NCBI RefSeq assembly: GCF_003258295.1
Contig: NZ_QKYN01000074.1
Location: 32,260-96,259 of the forward strand
Reading direction: 5' to 3'
DNA length: 64,000 bases
Source: Streptacidiphilus pinicola
GTDB lineage: Bacteria; Actinomycetota; Actinomycetes; Streptomycetales; Streptomycetaceae
This document shows positions 8,945 to 17,006 of the stretch, piece after piece (the stretch's first letter is position 1; every line of letters starts with the position of its first letter). The translations under genes were made by a program, and so were the position numbers. The notes under the pieces are model-generated. The model was given only the letters and a program-made list of their open reading frames with translations, searched no databases and had not been told where the DNA came from.

Positions 8945-8981
8945 TTGCAGACATCCCGTGACGGGGTGTGAGCTCCCGGGC

Positions 8982-9848
8982 ATGACGATTGTGCTGGGTA
9001 CGCCGAATGCCGACGGGATGCGCGAGGCAAGGGGCGTGCTGCGGGAGTGGCAGTACGACGGAGCGCCGATGCAGCTGCATCCGGGGGACATCGGCTGGAA
9101 CTACCGGTTCGGGACGGCCGAGACGGCCGCCGTGGTCCGGACCTGGAGCCGGGACGGACGGCTCCTCGCCGTCGGGATGCTGGACTCGCCGACGGTGCTG
9201 CGGATCACGGTCGCTCCCGACGCCTTCCGGGACGAGGACCTGGCGCGGCGGCTGGTCGAGGACCTCTCGCTGCCCGAGCGCGGCGTGCTGCCGGCCGGAG
9301 CCGTGTCCGTCGAGGCGCCGCTGGGCCTGCTGCTCCACGATCTGCTGACCGAGGAGGGCTGGGGCCTCGACGAGCCGTGGACGCCGCTCTTCCGCGACCT
9401 CGCGGAGGCGGTGGAGGACCCCGGAGCGAGGATCGAGAGGATGGGCGCCGAGCAGGCCCAGGACTTCGCCGACGTCCTGCGGTCGGCGTTCAACACCTCG
9501 CGGCCCACCCGCGACTACTGGCACGCGATGACCGCCGGACCGTTCTCCGCGGACGCCCGCTGTCTGGGCGCCTGCGACGACCAGGGCAACGTGGCGGCGG
9601 TGGTGACGGTGTGGTCGGCCGGCCCGGGCAAGCCCGGCCTGGTCGAGCCGATGGGGGTCCACGCCGACCACCGTGGTCGCGGCTACGGCCGGGCGATCAC
9701 CCTCGCGGGGGCGGCCGCACTGCGGGAGATGGGCTCGTCCAGCGTGCGCGTGTGCACGCTGAGCTCCAACGTCGGTGGCGTGGCCACGTACAGGGCGGCC
9801 GGCTTCGAGGCGAGGCCGGAGATTGGCGACCGGATCCGGAAGGCCTGA
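8982..9848 (+). CDS. GNAT family N-acetyltransferase (two-domain)
   Basis: A 288-residue protein whose C-terminal half is a GNAT domain: PMGVHADHRGRGYGRAITLAG is the acetyl-CoA pyrophosphate-binding motif A (R-G-x-G-Y-G), followed by VRVCTLSSNVGGVATYRAAGF, motif B. The N-terminal ~130 residues look like a degenerate second GNAT or GNAT-partner domain without an RGxGxG signature. The acceptor is unknown. It is preceded by the palindrome at 8933-8944 and followed after 83 nt by the racemase gene, but the latter has its own promoter-like box. Confidence 0.82.
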   Translation: MTIVLGTPNADGMREARGVLREWQYDGAPMQLHPGDIGWNYRFGTAETAAVVRTWSRDGRLLAVGMLDSPTVLRITVAPDAFRDEDLARRLVEDLSLPERGVLPAGAVSVEAPLGLLLHDLLTEEGWGLDEPWTPLFRDLAEAVEDPGARIERMGAEQAQDFADVLRSAFNTSRPTRDYWHAMTAGPFSADARCLGACDDQGNVAAVVTVWSAGPGKPGLVEPMGVHADHRGRGYGRAITLAGAAALREMGSSSVRVCTLSSNVGGVATYRAAGFEARPEIGDRIRKA

Positions 9849-9931
9849 CACCGACGCCCCAAGGCTGGTGGAGCGGGTCGGGGGCGTTCGCGGGGGTCGT
9901 CGCGGGCGCGGATCGGCTAAGGTCGGACGCT

Positions 9932-10690
9932 GTGAAGATCGCACTGATGGACTCCGGAATCGGCCTGCTTCCCGCGGCTGCCGCGCTGCGCGCGCTGCGG
10001 CCCGACGTCGACCTGGTGCTGTCACAGGACCCCGACGGGATGCCCTGGGGCGTGCGGGGGCCGCAGGGTGTGACCGAGCACGCGCTCGCCGTCGCGCGTG
10101 CCGCCGCCGAGCAGAAGCCGGACGCGCTCGTGGTGGCCTGCAACACGGCGTCCGTGCACGCGTTGGAGGCGATCCGCGCCGAGCTGGAGCCGGACATCCC
10201 GGTGATCGGCACCGTGCCTGCGATCAAGCCCGCCGCGGCGGGCGGCGGTCCCGTCGCGATCTGGGCCACCCCCGCCACCACCGGCAGCGCCTACCAGCGC
10301 GGTCTGATCCGCGACTTCGCCTCCGGCGCGGAGGTGGCCGAGATCCCCTGCCCCGGGCTCGCCGACGCCGTCGAGTACGCCCGCCTCGACGAGATCGCGT
10401 CGATCGTCGCCGTCGCGGCGCAGCAGACCCCGGCCGGCACCCGCGCCCTCGTCCTCGGCTGCACCCACTACGAGCTGCTCGCCGACGAGATCAGCGCCGC
10501 GCTCGCCGAGACCTGCCCGGGGATCACGCTCTTCGGTTCCGCCCGTGCCGTCGTCGAGCAGGCCCTGCGCCGCGCCCGTCCGCTCCGCGAGTCCGGCGAC
10601 GGCACGCTCACCGTGCTGCGCAGCGGCCGCGAGGAGGCCCTGCCGGCCGCCGCCCTCGCCTACCCGGCGGGCCGCTCGCTGCTGGCGTAG
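9932..10690 (+). CDS. Asp/Glu racemase family protein, MurI-like
   Basis: The 252-residue protein has the two catalytic cysteines of glutamate racemase in their usual settings, VACNTASVHALEA (near residue 66) and LGCTHYELL (near residue 172), and starts with IALMDSGIGLLP, like the DSGxGG start of MurI. It would interconvert L- and D-amino acids without a cofactor. Conserved blocks around the cysteines are intact, so it is probably active. It lies outside any cell-wall cluster, so it could be a second racemase of different substrate range. TAAGGT is 8 nt before the GTG. Confidence 0.78.
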   Translation: MKIALMDSGIGLLPAAAALRALRPDVDLVLSQDPDGMPWGVRGPQGVTEHALAVARAAAEQKPDALVVACNTASVHALEAIRAELEPDIPVIGTVPAIKPAAAGGGPVAIWATPATTGSAYQRGLIRDFASGAEVAEIPCPGLADAVEYARLDEIASIVAVAAQQTPAGTRALVLGCTHYELLADEISAALAETCPGITLFGSARAVVEQALRRARPLRESGDGTLTVLRSGREEALPAAALAYPAGRSLLA

Positions 10691-10715
10691 CCGGGCAGGC
10701 CCGGGGACGGTTCTC

Positions 10716-11159
10716 TCAGGCCGGGATGTCGTGCGCGGCCCCTGCGGCCGGCTCTGCGGCGTTGGCGGTGTGCGCCGCGCGCGTGGCGCGCTCGTCCGCG
10801 TCGGCCAGCCAGAAGTAGACCGGCGGCAGGCCGAGCTCGATCACCGAGAGCGCGATCTGGAACCACTGCGGCCAGCCGTGCAGCGCGAGCGAGAGGACGC
10901 GGCCGACGCCGCCGAGCAGGAAGACGGCCGCGAGCCAGCGCACCGCCGTGGCCGGGATCGGCCGTTGACGCGCCGCCCAGATCCAGGCGAGTCCGTAGCC
11001 GGTGAAGCTCGCGCCCATGAAGCGCCCCCAGCTGTCGACCGTCGTGCCCGCGTGCGCGGCGCCCGGGATGGCCGCGTTGCCGAGCAGGACGTGGAACAGC
11101 CCGATGGCCACGCAGGACCACCCCATGAGCCGGACGAGGAAGCGGAGAGCTCTGGCCAT
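10716..11159 (-). CDS. DUF4345 family integral membrane protein
   Basis: About 147 residues with four predicted hydrophobic helices (roughly 5-25, 50-65, 75-92, 100-120 from ATG 11159). FMGASFTGYGLAWIWAA and VRWLAAVFLLGGVGRVLSL match DUF4345 proteins. The C-terminal ~25 residues are Ala-rich and likely disordered. In-frame GTG 11168 and ATG 11165 are alternative starts. It is divergent from a TetR gene, with a pair of inverted operator-like repeats between them, so it is probably that regulator's target. Function unknown. Confidence 0.75.
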   Translation of the reverse strand: MARALRFLVRLMGWSCVAIGLFHVLLGNAAIPGAAHAGTTVDSWGRFMGASFTGYGLAWIWAARQRPIPATAVRWLAAVFLLGGVGRVLSLALHGWPQWFQIALSVIELGLPPVYFWLADADERATRAAHTANAAEPAAGAAHDIPA

Positions 11160-11184
11160 GCCCATCACCCCGTGATCGCTTAAG

Positions 11185-11243
11185 TTGACATGTGTCTACT
11201 AGCGCTGCTTCCAGGGTAGGCCCGCTTAGTAGACGCGTGTCAA
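11185..11243. promoter_or_regulatory. Paired 17-bp inverted operator sites between DUF4345 and tetR
   Basis: TTGACATGTGTCTACTA at 11185-11201 is repeated in inverted orientation at 11227-11243 with two mismatches. The right copy abuts the -10 box (TAACGT, 11245-11250) of the tetR gene. On the minus strand its TTGACA could serve as a -35 for the DUF4345 gene. The layout fits a TetR dimer blocking both promoters. Confidence 0.65.
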
Positions 11244-11257
11244 GTAACGTGGGGCCT

Positions 11258-11884
11258 GTGTCAGCCGCCACCACCCGTCAGCGCCTCAGCCCGGCCGACC
11301 GCCGCGCGCAGCTCCTCTCGGTGGGGGCGCGGCTCTTCGCCGAGCGCCCCTACGAGGACGTGCTGATGGAGGAGGTCGCCCAGCAGGCCGGTGTCTCCCG
11401 CGCGCTGCTCTACCGTCACTTTCCCAGCAAGCACGCGCTCTTCGCCGCCGTCTACCAGGACGCGGCGGACCGGCTGCTCGCCGCGACCCGGATCGACCCG
11501 GCCGACTCCCTGCTGGAGCAGATCGTGCAGGGCATGGAGGTGCACCTCGACTACTTCGTGGCCAACCGCAACGCCGTGCTGGCCGCCAACCGCGTGCTCG
11601 CGGGGGACCCCGTCATCCAGGCGATCATGACCGGCGAGCTGGACGCGCTGCGCACCCGCCTGCTCGCCGTCCTCCCGCTGGCCGACGAGCACACCCGCGA
11701 CGCGGTCTCCAGCGTGCTGCGCAGCTGGCTGGTGTTCGTCCAGGTCCTCGTCGTGGACTGGCTGACCGAGCCGAGCTGCACCCGCGACCAGCTCCGTGAC
11801 GTCTGCGTCGGCTCCGCGCTCGGAGCGCTCCGCCCGCTGCTCCCGGCCGCCGCGTTCCCGCCGGGCGCCGGCCCCGGGGTCTGA
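11258..11884 (+). CDS. TetR family transcriptional regulator
   Basis: A 208-residue TetR protein. The helix-turn-helix spans about residues 12-60 (RRAQLLSVGARLFAERPYED, then VAQQAGVSRALLYRHFPSKHAL). The C-terminal helices show no ligand signature. I took GTG 11258 because TAACGT sits 7 nt upstream (11245-11250), a leaderless arrangement, and the HTH starts soon after. The inverted repeats at 11185-11243 suggest it controls itself and the divergent DUF4345 gene. Confidence 0.87.
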   Translation: MSAATTRQRLSPADRRAQLLSVGARLFAERPYEDVLMEEVAQQAGVSRALLYRHFPSKHALFAAVYQDAADRLLAATRIDPADSLLEQIVQGMEVHLDYFVANRNAVLAANRVLAGDPVIQAIMTGELDALRTRLLAVLPLADEHTRDAVSSVLRSWLVFVQVLVVDWLTEPSCTRDQLRDVCVGSALGALRPLLPAAAFPPGAGPGV

Positions 11885-12055
11885 GGCGAGCTTCGGTACG
11901 GCGCAGCCGGATCACCCGGTCCGGGCCGCCGCTCCCGCTCACCGGCAGGCCGGCGGAAGCCCGGGGCGTGGAGAGATCGTGGTCCGCGCCGAATCGTCAA
12001 CGGCGCGAGGGTGCGCGGCTTCCGTCGCCCGTCACCCGTCGCGACGTCGACCTCT

Positions 12056-12970
12056 TCAGACGGCTTCCGCCCCCCGCAGGCGGCGGGACGCCGAGGGGGC
12101 CCAGGAGGAGAGCGCGGCGTCCAGGCGTGAGCGCGCGGTGCGCGCCTCCGCGCGGACGCGGCTGATGCAGAGCGAGTCCGGCAGGCCGCTGTACGGGTCC
12201 ACCAGCCGGCCGTCGTTGCGGAACGCCGTGGTGTAGCCGAGCTCGCGCAGCAGCGAGACCGCGCGCAGGTCGTGCACGTCGTCCGGGTAGGCGAACGAGG
12301 TGATCTCGGTGCCCGTCAGCTTGGTGAGGCGCTGGTGGCCGCCGACGATCTCCTCGCGCAGGGCGTAGTCGTCACAGCGGTCCAGGCGGGCGTGGTCCAG
12401 CCCCTGGCTGCCCACGCACATCCCCGCGTCCAGCAGCTCGTGCAGGTCGGCCGTGGTCAGCTGGGGCGCGGACGGAGCGCGGTGCCCGGCCGTCACCCGC
12501 AGCTCGGCGAGGCTGCGGCGGCGGTCCGGGTCCGGCATGGCGGCCAGCGCCGCCGCGACCGGGCCGCCGGCCCGCCCGGACAGCGAGCGGGCCCAACCGC
12601 CCTCGCCGACCAGGAACTCCGCCTCGTCCCACCAGTACGGGGTGTCGGTGTCGACCAGCCCGGCGACCGCGAAGACCAGCGCGGGCACGGCGCGCGCGGC
12701 GAGCACCGGCAGCGCCTGCGTCACCACGTCCCGGTGCCCGTGTTCGAAGGTGATCAGGACGCTGTGCGGCGGCAGCGGCGTCTCGCCGGACATGGCACGC
12801 TGCACCTGACCCACCGACACCGGGGTCAGCGACCGCAGCACCCGGTCCAGCTGCGCGGCGAACACCGAGCGGTCGCGCACCTCCCGGAAGGTCAGCACGG
12901 CGAGCCGCCGGCTGGTACGCGCGCGCAGCAGCGGTACCGGTGAGGCGAGGGTCGGCTGTCGCACGGGCAT
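12056..12970 (-). CDS. NodB-type polysaccharide deacetylase homologue lacking catalytic residues
   Basis: The 304-residue protein has the layout of a polysaccharide deacetylase (CE4/NodB), but key residues are changed. The TFDDG motif carrying the catalytic base and first metal ligand reads ITFEHGHRD (residues 73-81), and the S/T-H-x-x-x-H metal motif reads GSQGLDHARL, losing the first histidine. The later FAYPDDVHD and LGYTTAFRNDGRL blocks are kept. No signal peptide or membrane anchor is visible. It may bind rather than deacetylate a glycan. ATG 12970 or GTG 12964 are the likely starts (GGAAGGA upstream); the frame is open to 13108. Confidence 0.7.
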   Translation of the reverse strand: MPVRQPTLASPVPLLRARTSRRLAVLTFREVRDRSVFAAQLDRVLRSLTPVSVGQVQRAMSGETPLPPHSVLITFEHGHRDVVTQALPVLAARAVPALVFAVAGLVDTDTPYWWDEAEFLVGEGGWARSLSGRAGGPVAAALAAMPDPDRRRSLAELRVTAGHRAPSAPQLTTADLHELLDAGMCVGSQGLDHARLDRCDDYALREEIVGGHQRLTKLTGTEITSFAYPDDVHDLRAVSLLRELGYTTAFRNDGRLVDPYSGLPDSLCISRVRAEARTARSRLDAALSSWAPSASRRLRGAEAV

Positions 12971-13184
12971 TCCTTCCGGTAGTGCGTCGGACACATGGAA
13001 GACACCCGTCGGCCGACGAAGGTTGTACGCGGTGAGACGACTTTTCGTGCCGATTTCGTTGCAGGTCGGTGTGCGGCAAGTGATCGACACGTGTGCGGTC
13101 GTGTCCATGACCTTTCACTGTGGACGAACGAATGCTTTCGGGGCCGGTTTTCCGGGCCGCGCAGGGAGCACGGAGAATGAGCGT

Positions 13185-14096
13185 ATGAACGACCAGGCCC
13201 GCAGGGAAGACGTCCGACACGACGAGCGTCACCAGGAGCAGGAGGAGCCCGACGACCTGCCCGTCGTGCGGGAGGTGGACTTCGGCACCGCGCGACTGAT
13301 GCCCGATCTCGACCGTCGCCGCGCGTGGCTCCTGACCATGGACGACACCCCGCAGTCCTATGTCGATCTCGACGACCCGCGGCACCTTGAGTTCGAGTAC
13401 GTCCAGCGCCTCGCCCACGTCGTCGACCTGTGCGCGGACCCGGGCGCGCCGCTCACCGCCCTCCACCTGGGCGGCGGTGCGTTCACCCTCCCCCGCTACC
13501 TCGCCGCGACGCGCCCCGGCTCGCGCCAGCGGGTGGCCGAGTTGGACGCAGGCCTGATCGCGCTGGTGCGGGACGCGCTGCCGTGGGACCCCGCCGCGGA
13601 CCTCACCGTCGAGGCGGCGGACGCCCGTGCCTGGCTCGCCACCGCCCCGCCCGCCGCGGCGGACCTCGTCGTCACCGACGTCTTCGGCGGCGCCGGCGCC
13701 CACACCGTCCCCGCCGCGCTCACCTCCGTCGAGTTCCTCCGCCTCGCCGCGGCCGCGCTCCGCACCGACGGCGTCTACGTCGCGAACCTCGCCGACGGCG
13801 CGCCGCTCCACTTCGTCCGCGGCCAGGTCGCTACGGCGGCCTCCGTCTTCCCTGAACTCGCCCTCGTCGCCGAGGCCTCGGTGCTGCGCGGGCGCCGCTA
13901 CGGCAATCTCGTCCTGGCGGCGTCCCGACGCCCCCTCCCCGTCGACGCCCTCACCCGCCGGGCCGCGGGCGACCCCTTCCCGGCCCGCGTCGTCTCGGGC
14001 GACCGCCTCGCTGACTTCGCGTCAGGCGCCCGCCCCGTCACGGACACCGACGCCGTCCCCTCCCCACCGCCCCCGACGGGGGCCTTCGAGCTGTGA
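13185..14096 (+). CDS. Spermidine-synthase-like methyltransferase-fold protein
   Basis: This 303-residue protein has a class I methyltransferase/spermidine synthase fold. After a charged N-terminus it shows DTPQSYVDLDDPRHLEFEYV, typical of the synthase beta-hairpin, then LTALHLGGGAFTLPRYLA (motif I), VAELDAGLIALVRD, and DLVVTDVFGGAGAHTVP (the D-x-F/Y region). Polyamine synthases use the same D-A-Y/F core, but many actinobacterial homologues are orphan proteins of unknown substrate. The start ATG 13185 has GGAG upstream; the frame is open earlier. The C-terminus is Pro-rich. Confidence 0.75.
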   Translation: MNDQARREDVRHDERHQEQEEPDDLPVVREVDFGTARLMPDLDRRRAWLLTMDDTPQSYVDLDDPRHLEFEYVQRLAHVVDLCADPGAPLTALHLGGGAFTLPRYLAATRPGSRQRVAELDAGLIALVRDALPWDPAADLTVEAADARAWLATAPPAAADLVVTDVFGGAGAHTVPAALTSVEFLRLAAAALRTDGVYVANLADGAPLHFVRGQVATAASVFPELALVAEASVLRGRRYGNLVLAASRRPLPVDALTRRAAGDPFPARVVSGDRLADFASGARPVTDTDAVPSPPPPTGAFEL

Positions 14097-14113
14097 GGAC
14101 GCCGCGCTACCCA

Positions 14114-14217
14114 AGGGGCGCGGGGCTCTGCTGATGTGCGGCTCCGCCGCGTGGGCGCGACCATCCCCCAGCCTTCGGCCGGGGGAGAGCCGCACGTCGG
14201 CAGCGCCCCGCGCCCCT
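14114..14217. terminator. Long hairpin element between convergent genes
   Basis: Arms 14114-14144 and 14187-14217 pair over 31 nt with three mismatches, enclosing a second GC-rich hairpin. It begins and ends with the same AGGGGCGCGGGG core as the hairpin at 7552-7656. It separates two convergent genes and probably acts as a bidirectional terminator. Confidence 0.72.
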
Positions 14218-14248
14218 GGCCGGTGCAGCCGGCTCGGGTGCCGAAGGC

Positions 14249-14917
14249 TCAGCTCAGGACGCGCGCGAGGGCGAAGCCGTCCCAGCCCTTGGCGCCGACG
14301 GTCTGGATCGCCGTGCCGTCGAGGCGGGGCTCCTCCGCGATCAGGGCCAGCGCGGCGCGCGTGCCCTGGATGTCGGCGCCGCCGTCCGCGTCGAGGACGC
14401 CGCCGTTGCGGATGACGTTGTCGACCACGATGAGCGCCCCGGGGCGCGACAGGCGGAGGGCCCAGCGGATGTAGTGGGGGTTGTTGGCCTTGTCCGCGTC
14501 GATGAACGAGAGATCGAAGGGCTCCAGGCCCTCCAACTCCAGCTGCGGCAGCGTGTCCAGGGCCTTGCCGACGCGGATCTCGACCTGGTCGGCCAGGCCC
14601 GCCGCAGCGATGTTCGCGGCGGCGACCTCCGCGTGGCGGGGGTCGTACTCGAGGGTGACCACGCGGCCGCCCTCGGCGAGGCCGCGGGCGAGGTTGATCG
14701 TGGAGTAGCCGCCGAGCGTGCCGATCTCCAGGACGCGGCGCGCGCCCTGGATCTGGGCGAGGAGCCGCAACAGGCGACCCGCGGGCGCGGACACCTCGAT
14801 GCGGGGGAGGCCGGCGGCCTCGCTGGCCTTCAGCGCGTTCTCCAGGGCCGGGTCCTGCAGGCCGAGGGTGGAGCTGAGATAGGCGTCGACTGCGGTCCAG
14901 GTCTCGTGGGTGCTCAT
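14249..14917 (-). CDS. SAM-dependent O-methyltransferase (caffeoyl-CoA/catechol type)
   Basis: A 222-residue, metal-dependent class I O-methyltransferase. Motif I is RRVLEIGTLGGYSTINLARG, the acidic ribose-binding residue is in VVTLEYDPRHAEVA, and the metal ligands are expected in FIDADKANNPHYIRWA and VVDNVIRNGGVLD, as in caffeoyl-CoA and catechol O-methyltransferases. It would methylate a vicinal diol or phenol. TAGCGT at 14925-14930 (minus strand) is 7 nt before ATG 14917, so the mRNA is probably leaderless. It is divergent from the nucleosidase gene. Confidence 0.88.
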   Translation of the reverse strand: MSTHETWTAVDAYLSSTLGLQDPALENALKASEAAGLPRIEVSAPAGRLLRLLAQIQGARRVLEIGTLGGYSTINLARGLAEGGRVVTLEYDPRHAEVAAANIAAAGLADQVEIRVGKALDTLPQLELEGLEPFDLSFIDADKANNPHYIRWALRLSRPGALIVVDNVIRNGGVLDADGGADIQGTRAALALIAEEPRLDGTAIQTVGAKGWDGFALARVLS

Positions 14918-14983
14918 ACCGGCCACGCTAACCGCTTGACGGGCTGGTCCGCGGGCTTTTCGCAGCTCGTTAGCATGGGCGTC

Positions 14984-15556
14984 ATGCGCCTCATCGGAGA
15001 GATCGACCCCACCCGTCCGCTGCTCGTCCTGGCCGTCGCCGAGGAGGCGGCGCATCTGACGTCCGGCCTTCCCGTGCTGCTCACCGGCATGGGCAAGGTC
15101 AACGCCGCGACGGCGGTGGCGACGGTGCTGGCGCGTGGACCGCGGCCGACCGCGGTGGTCAACCTCGGGACGGCGGGGGCGCTCAAGCCCGGCTTCGCCG
15201 GCGTGACCCACGAGGTGAGCTCGGTGATCCAGCACGACCTCGACTCCGCGATGCTGGCGTCCCTCACCGGGGTGACCTACGGCGGGCCCATCGGGTTGAC
15301 GGGCCGTGGGCCGGTGCTCGCGACCGGCGACCTCTTCGTCGCCGACGAGGCGGCACGGGCCCGACTGGCGGAAGAGGCGGACCTGGTGGACATGGAGGGT
15401 TACGCGGTCGCGCAGGCGGTGCGTCAGACGGGGCTCCCGGTGCGGCTGGTGAAGCATGTGAGCGACGACGCGGGCGAGGGTGCCGCCAAGAGCTGGCGGG
15501 AGTCCGTCGACGACTGCGCGAAGGAGCTCGCGCGCTGGGCGGCCGAGAACCTCTGA
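14984..15556 (+). CDS. Nucleosidase of the MTA/SAH nucleosidase family
   Basis: A 190-residue phosphorylase-superfamily protein. TGMGKVNAATAVATVL and VVNLGTAGALKPGFAGVTHE form the purine/ribose pocket, LATGDLFVADE follows, and DLVDMEGYAVAQAVRQTGLP holds the M-E pair that binds ribose hydroxyls. The acid in VKHVSDDAGEGA is the expected catalytic aspartate. It likely hydrolyses 5'-methylthioadenosine or S-adenosylhomocysteine. Divergence from a SAM-dependent methyltransferase fits removal of the SAH product. TAGCAT (14971-14976) is 7 nt before the ATG. Confidence 0.82.
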   Translation: MRLIGEIDPTRPLLVLAVAEEAAHLTSGLPVLLTGMGKVNAATAVATVLARGPRPTAVVNLGTAGALKPGFAGVTHEVSSVIQHDLDSAMLASLTGVTYGGPIGLTGRGPVLATGDLFVADEAARARLAEEADLVDMEGYAVAQAVRQTGLPVRLVKHVSDDAGEGAAKSWRESVDDCAKELARWAAENL

Positions 15557-15563
15557 GCCGCGG

Positions 15564-16046
15564 TCAGGCGGCGGTGATGCGGAAGACCGGGAATCCGGGG
15601 GCGATCCGGTTCAGCTCCTCCTCCGGGGAGTCGGCCTTGATGTCGCCGAAGAAGTAACCGACCTCCCAGGCCCACTTCTTCATGTAGGCGCGCAGCACCG
15701 GCGGCTTGTCGGCGTCGTCCAACTCGGTGGCGGTGAAGGCCTCGACCTTCTTGCCCAGGCGCAGCTCGCCGCCGTGGGCGGCGCGCATGTTGCGGACCCA
15801 CTGGGTGTGGCCGCGCGGCGCGACGAGGTAGCGCTCGCCGTCGACGACCAGCAGGTTGACCGGGGTGGTGCGCCACTCGCCGCTCTTGCGGCCGCGGACG
15901 GCGAGGATCCGGGAGCCGAGGATGCTGATGCCGCGGTAGGTGAGCCACTTCATCATCTTGTTGGTGATCCGATCGAGGGTGATCATGAAGCCGCCCTCGG
16001 GCTTGACCAGGCGGGGGGCCTCGGGGTTCGTGGCGCTGGCGTTCAT
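15564..16046 (-). CDS. Deazaflavin/F420-dependent nitroreductase family protein (Ddn-like)
   Basis: The 160-residue product belongs to the F420/deazaflavin-dependent nitroreductase family, a split beta-barrel fold. Typical blocks are LAVRGRKSGEWRTTPVNLL, GERYLVAPRGHTQWVRNMRA and GELRLGKKVEAFTATEL; the RGRKSG, TP and NLR/NMR elements contact the F420 phosphate and ring. AAGGAG precedes ATG 16046. It is divergent from a TetR gene, with three palindromes between them, and is likely induced by an unidentified ligand. Confidence 0.85.
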   Translation of the reverse strand: MNASATNPEAPRLVKPEGGFMITLDRITNKMMKWLTYRGISILGSRILAVRGRKSGEWRTTPVNLLVVDGERYLVAPRGHTQWVRNMRAAHGGELRLGKKVEAFTATELDDADKPPVLRAYMKKWAWEVGYFFGDIKADSPEEELNRIAPGFPVFRITAA

Positions 16047-16063
16047 GCTGGGCTCCTTCGGGT

Positions 16064-16162
16064 GATCTCGTTCGAGATCGGGGATCCGTTTCGAGAGCGG
16101 TGCTCTCGCTTCCGTGCTACGACTATCCCCCTTGCCGCGCGCCGTGTCAAGAGCAGTGCTCT
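16064..16162. promoter_or_regulatory. Three palindromic operator candidates between the Ddn-like gene and tetR
   Basis: GATCTCGTTCGAGATC (16064-16079) is a palindrome with a 2-nt centre. CGAGAGC-GGT-GCTCTCG (16092-16108) is perfect around a 3-nt centre, and AGAGC-AGT-GCTCT (16150-16162) repeats its core 56 bp away. A half-site GCTCTCG follows near 16196. The GAGAGC/GCTCTC sites are probably bound by the TetR encoded at 16223. Confidence 0.65.
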
Positions 16163-16222
16163 CGTTTCTGATCGGTGCATCTGTATGGGTGCACCGCTCT
16201 CGGATGTGGCAAACTGTCCGAC

Positions 16223-16918
16223 ATGGCACCAGTGATCCGAACTGCCCGCGAGCGCGCCCGTGAGGAGCTCACCCTCGAGATCAAGCGAGAGGCCCGACGG
16301 CAGCTGGCCGTCGAGGGCGCCCAGCGGCTCTCCCTGAGAGCCGTCGCCCGCGAGCTCGGCATGGCCTCGTCCGCGCTCTACCGCTACTTCCCGAGCCGCG
16401 ACGACCTGCTCACGGCCCTGATCATCGACGCCTACAACGCCGTCGGCGAGCGCGCCGAGACCGCCGTCGCGGAGTGCCCCGCCGACGACCCGCGCGCTCA
16501 GTGGCGCGCCCTCTGCCACGGTGTCCGCGCCTGGGCCAAGGAGCATCCGCACGAGTACGCGCTGCTCTTCGGTACGCCCGTGCCCGGCTACGCCGCGCCG
16601 CAGGAGACCGTCGCGCCGGCCGCCCGCGTGCCGCTCGCCCTGATCTCCGTCGTGCGCGGGGCCGCCGGCCGGCTCGAACCGGCCGCTCCGGTCCGTCCGC
16701 TGCGCGGCGTCCTCGCCGAGCAGGCGAGCGCGGTGGCGGAGCAGATCGCGCCGGAGGTCGGCGCGGGCGTGCTCACGCGCGGGGTGGTCGCCTGGTCGCA
16801 GTTGGTCGGCATGCTGAGCTTCGAGCTCTTCGGTCACTTCGTCGGCACCTTCGAGCCGGCGGACGAGTTCTTCGACCACACCGTCGAGGAGATGGCCGAC
16901 TTCGTCGGCCTGCCCTGA
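16223..16918 (+). CDS. TetR family regulator with WHG-type C-terminal domain
   Basis: A 231-residue TetR protein. The HTH covers about residues 18-62 (RREARRQLAVEGAQRLSLR region, then VARELGMASSALYRYFPSRDDLL). The C-terminal part (WRALCHGVRAWAKEHPHEYALLFGTPVPGY) resembles the TetR WHG domain. Start ATG 16223 has CAAACT 7 nt upstream and no Shine-Dalgarno. The repeated GAGAGC-N3-GCTCTC sites upstream suggest it controls itself and the divergent Ddn-like reductase. Confidence 0.88.
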   Translation: MAPVIRTARERAREELTLEIKREARRQLAVEGAQRLSLRAVARELGMASSALYRYFPSRDDLLTALIIDAYNAVGERAETAVAECPADDPRAQWRALCHGVRAWAKEHPHEYALLFGTPVPGYAAPQETVAPAARVPLALISVVRGAAGRLEPAAPVRPLRGVLAEQASAVAEQIAPEVGAGVLTRGVVAWSQLVGMLSFELFGHFVGTFEPADEFFDHTVEEMADFVGLP

Positions 16919-17006
16919 GGTCCGGGCCTCCAACGACGCCAGTCCTGACACTCGGGATCGTGCGGGAAGTGCGGCGGGAGGCTGGGCTGCGTCCACCCCG
17001 CCCGTC

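Noticed and set aside
7284..8981. A long plus-strand frame extending upstream of the GNAT gene
   Set aside because: It lies antisense to the hpnB-like gene, whose GT2 motifs are clear; the GNAT start is at 8982.
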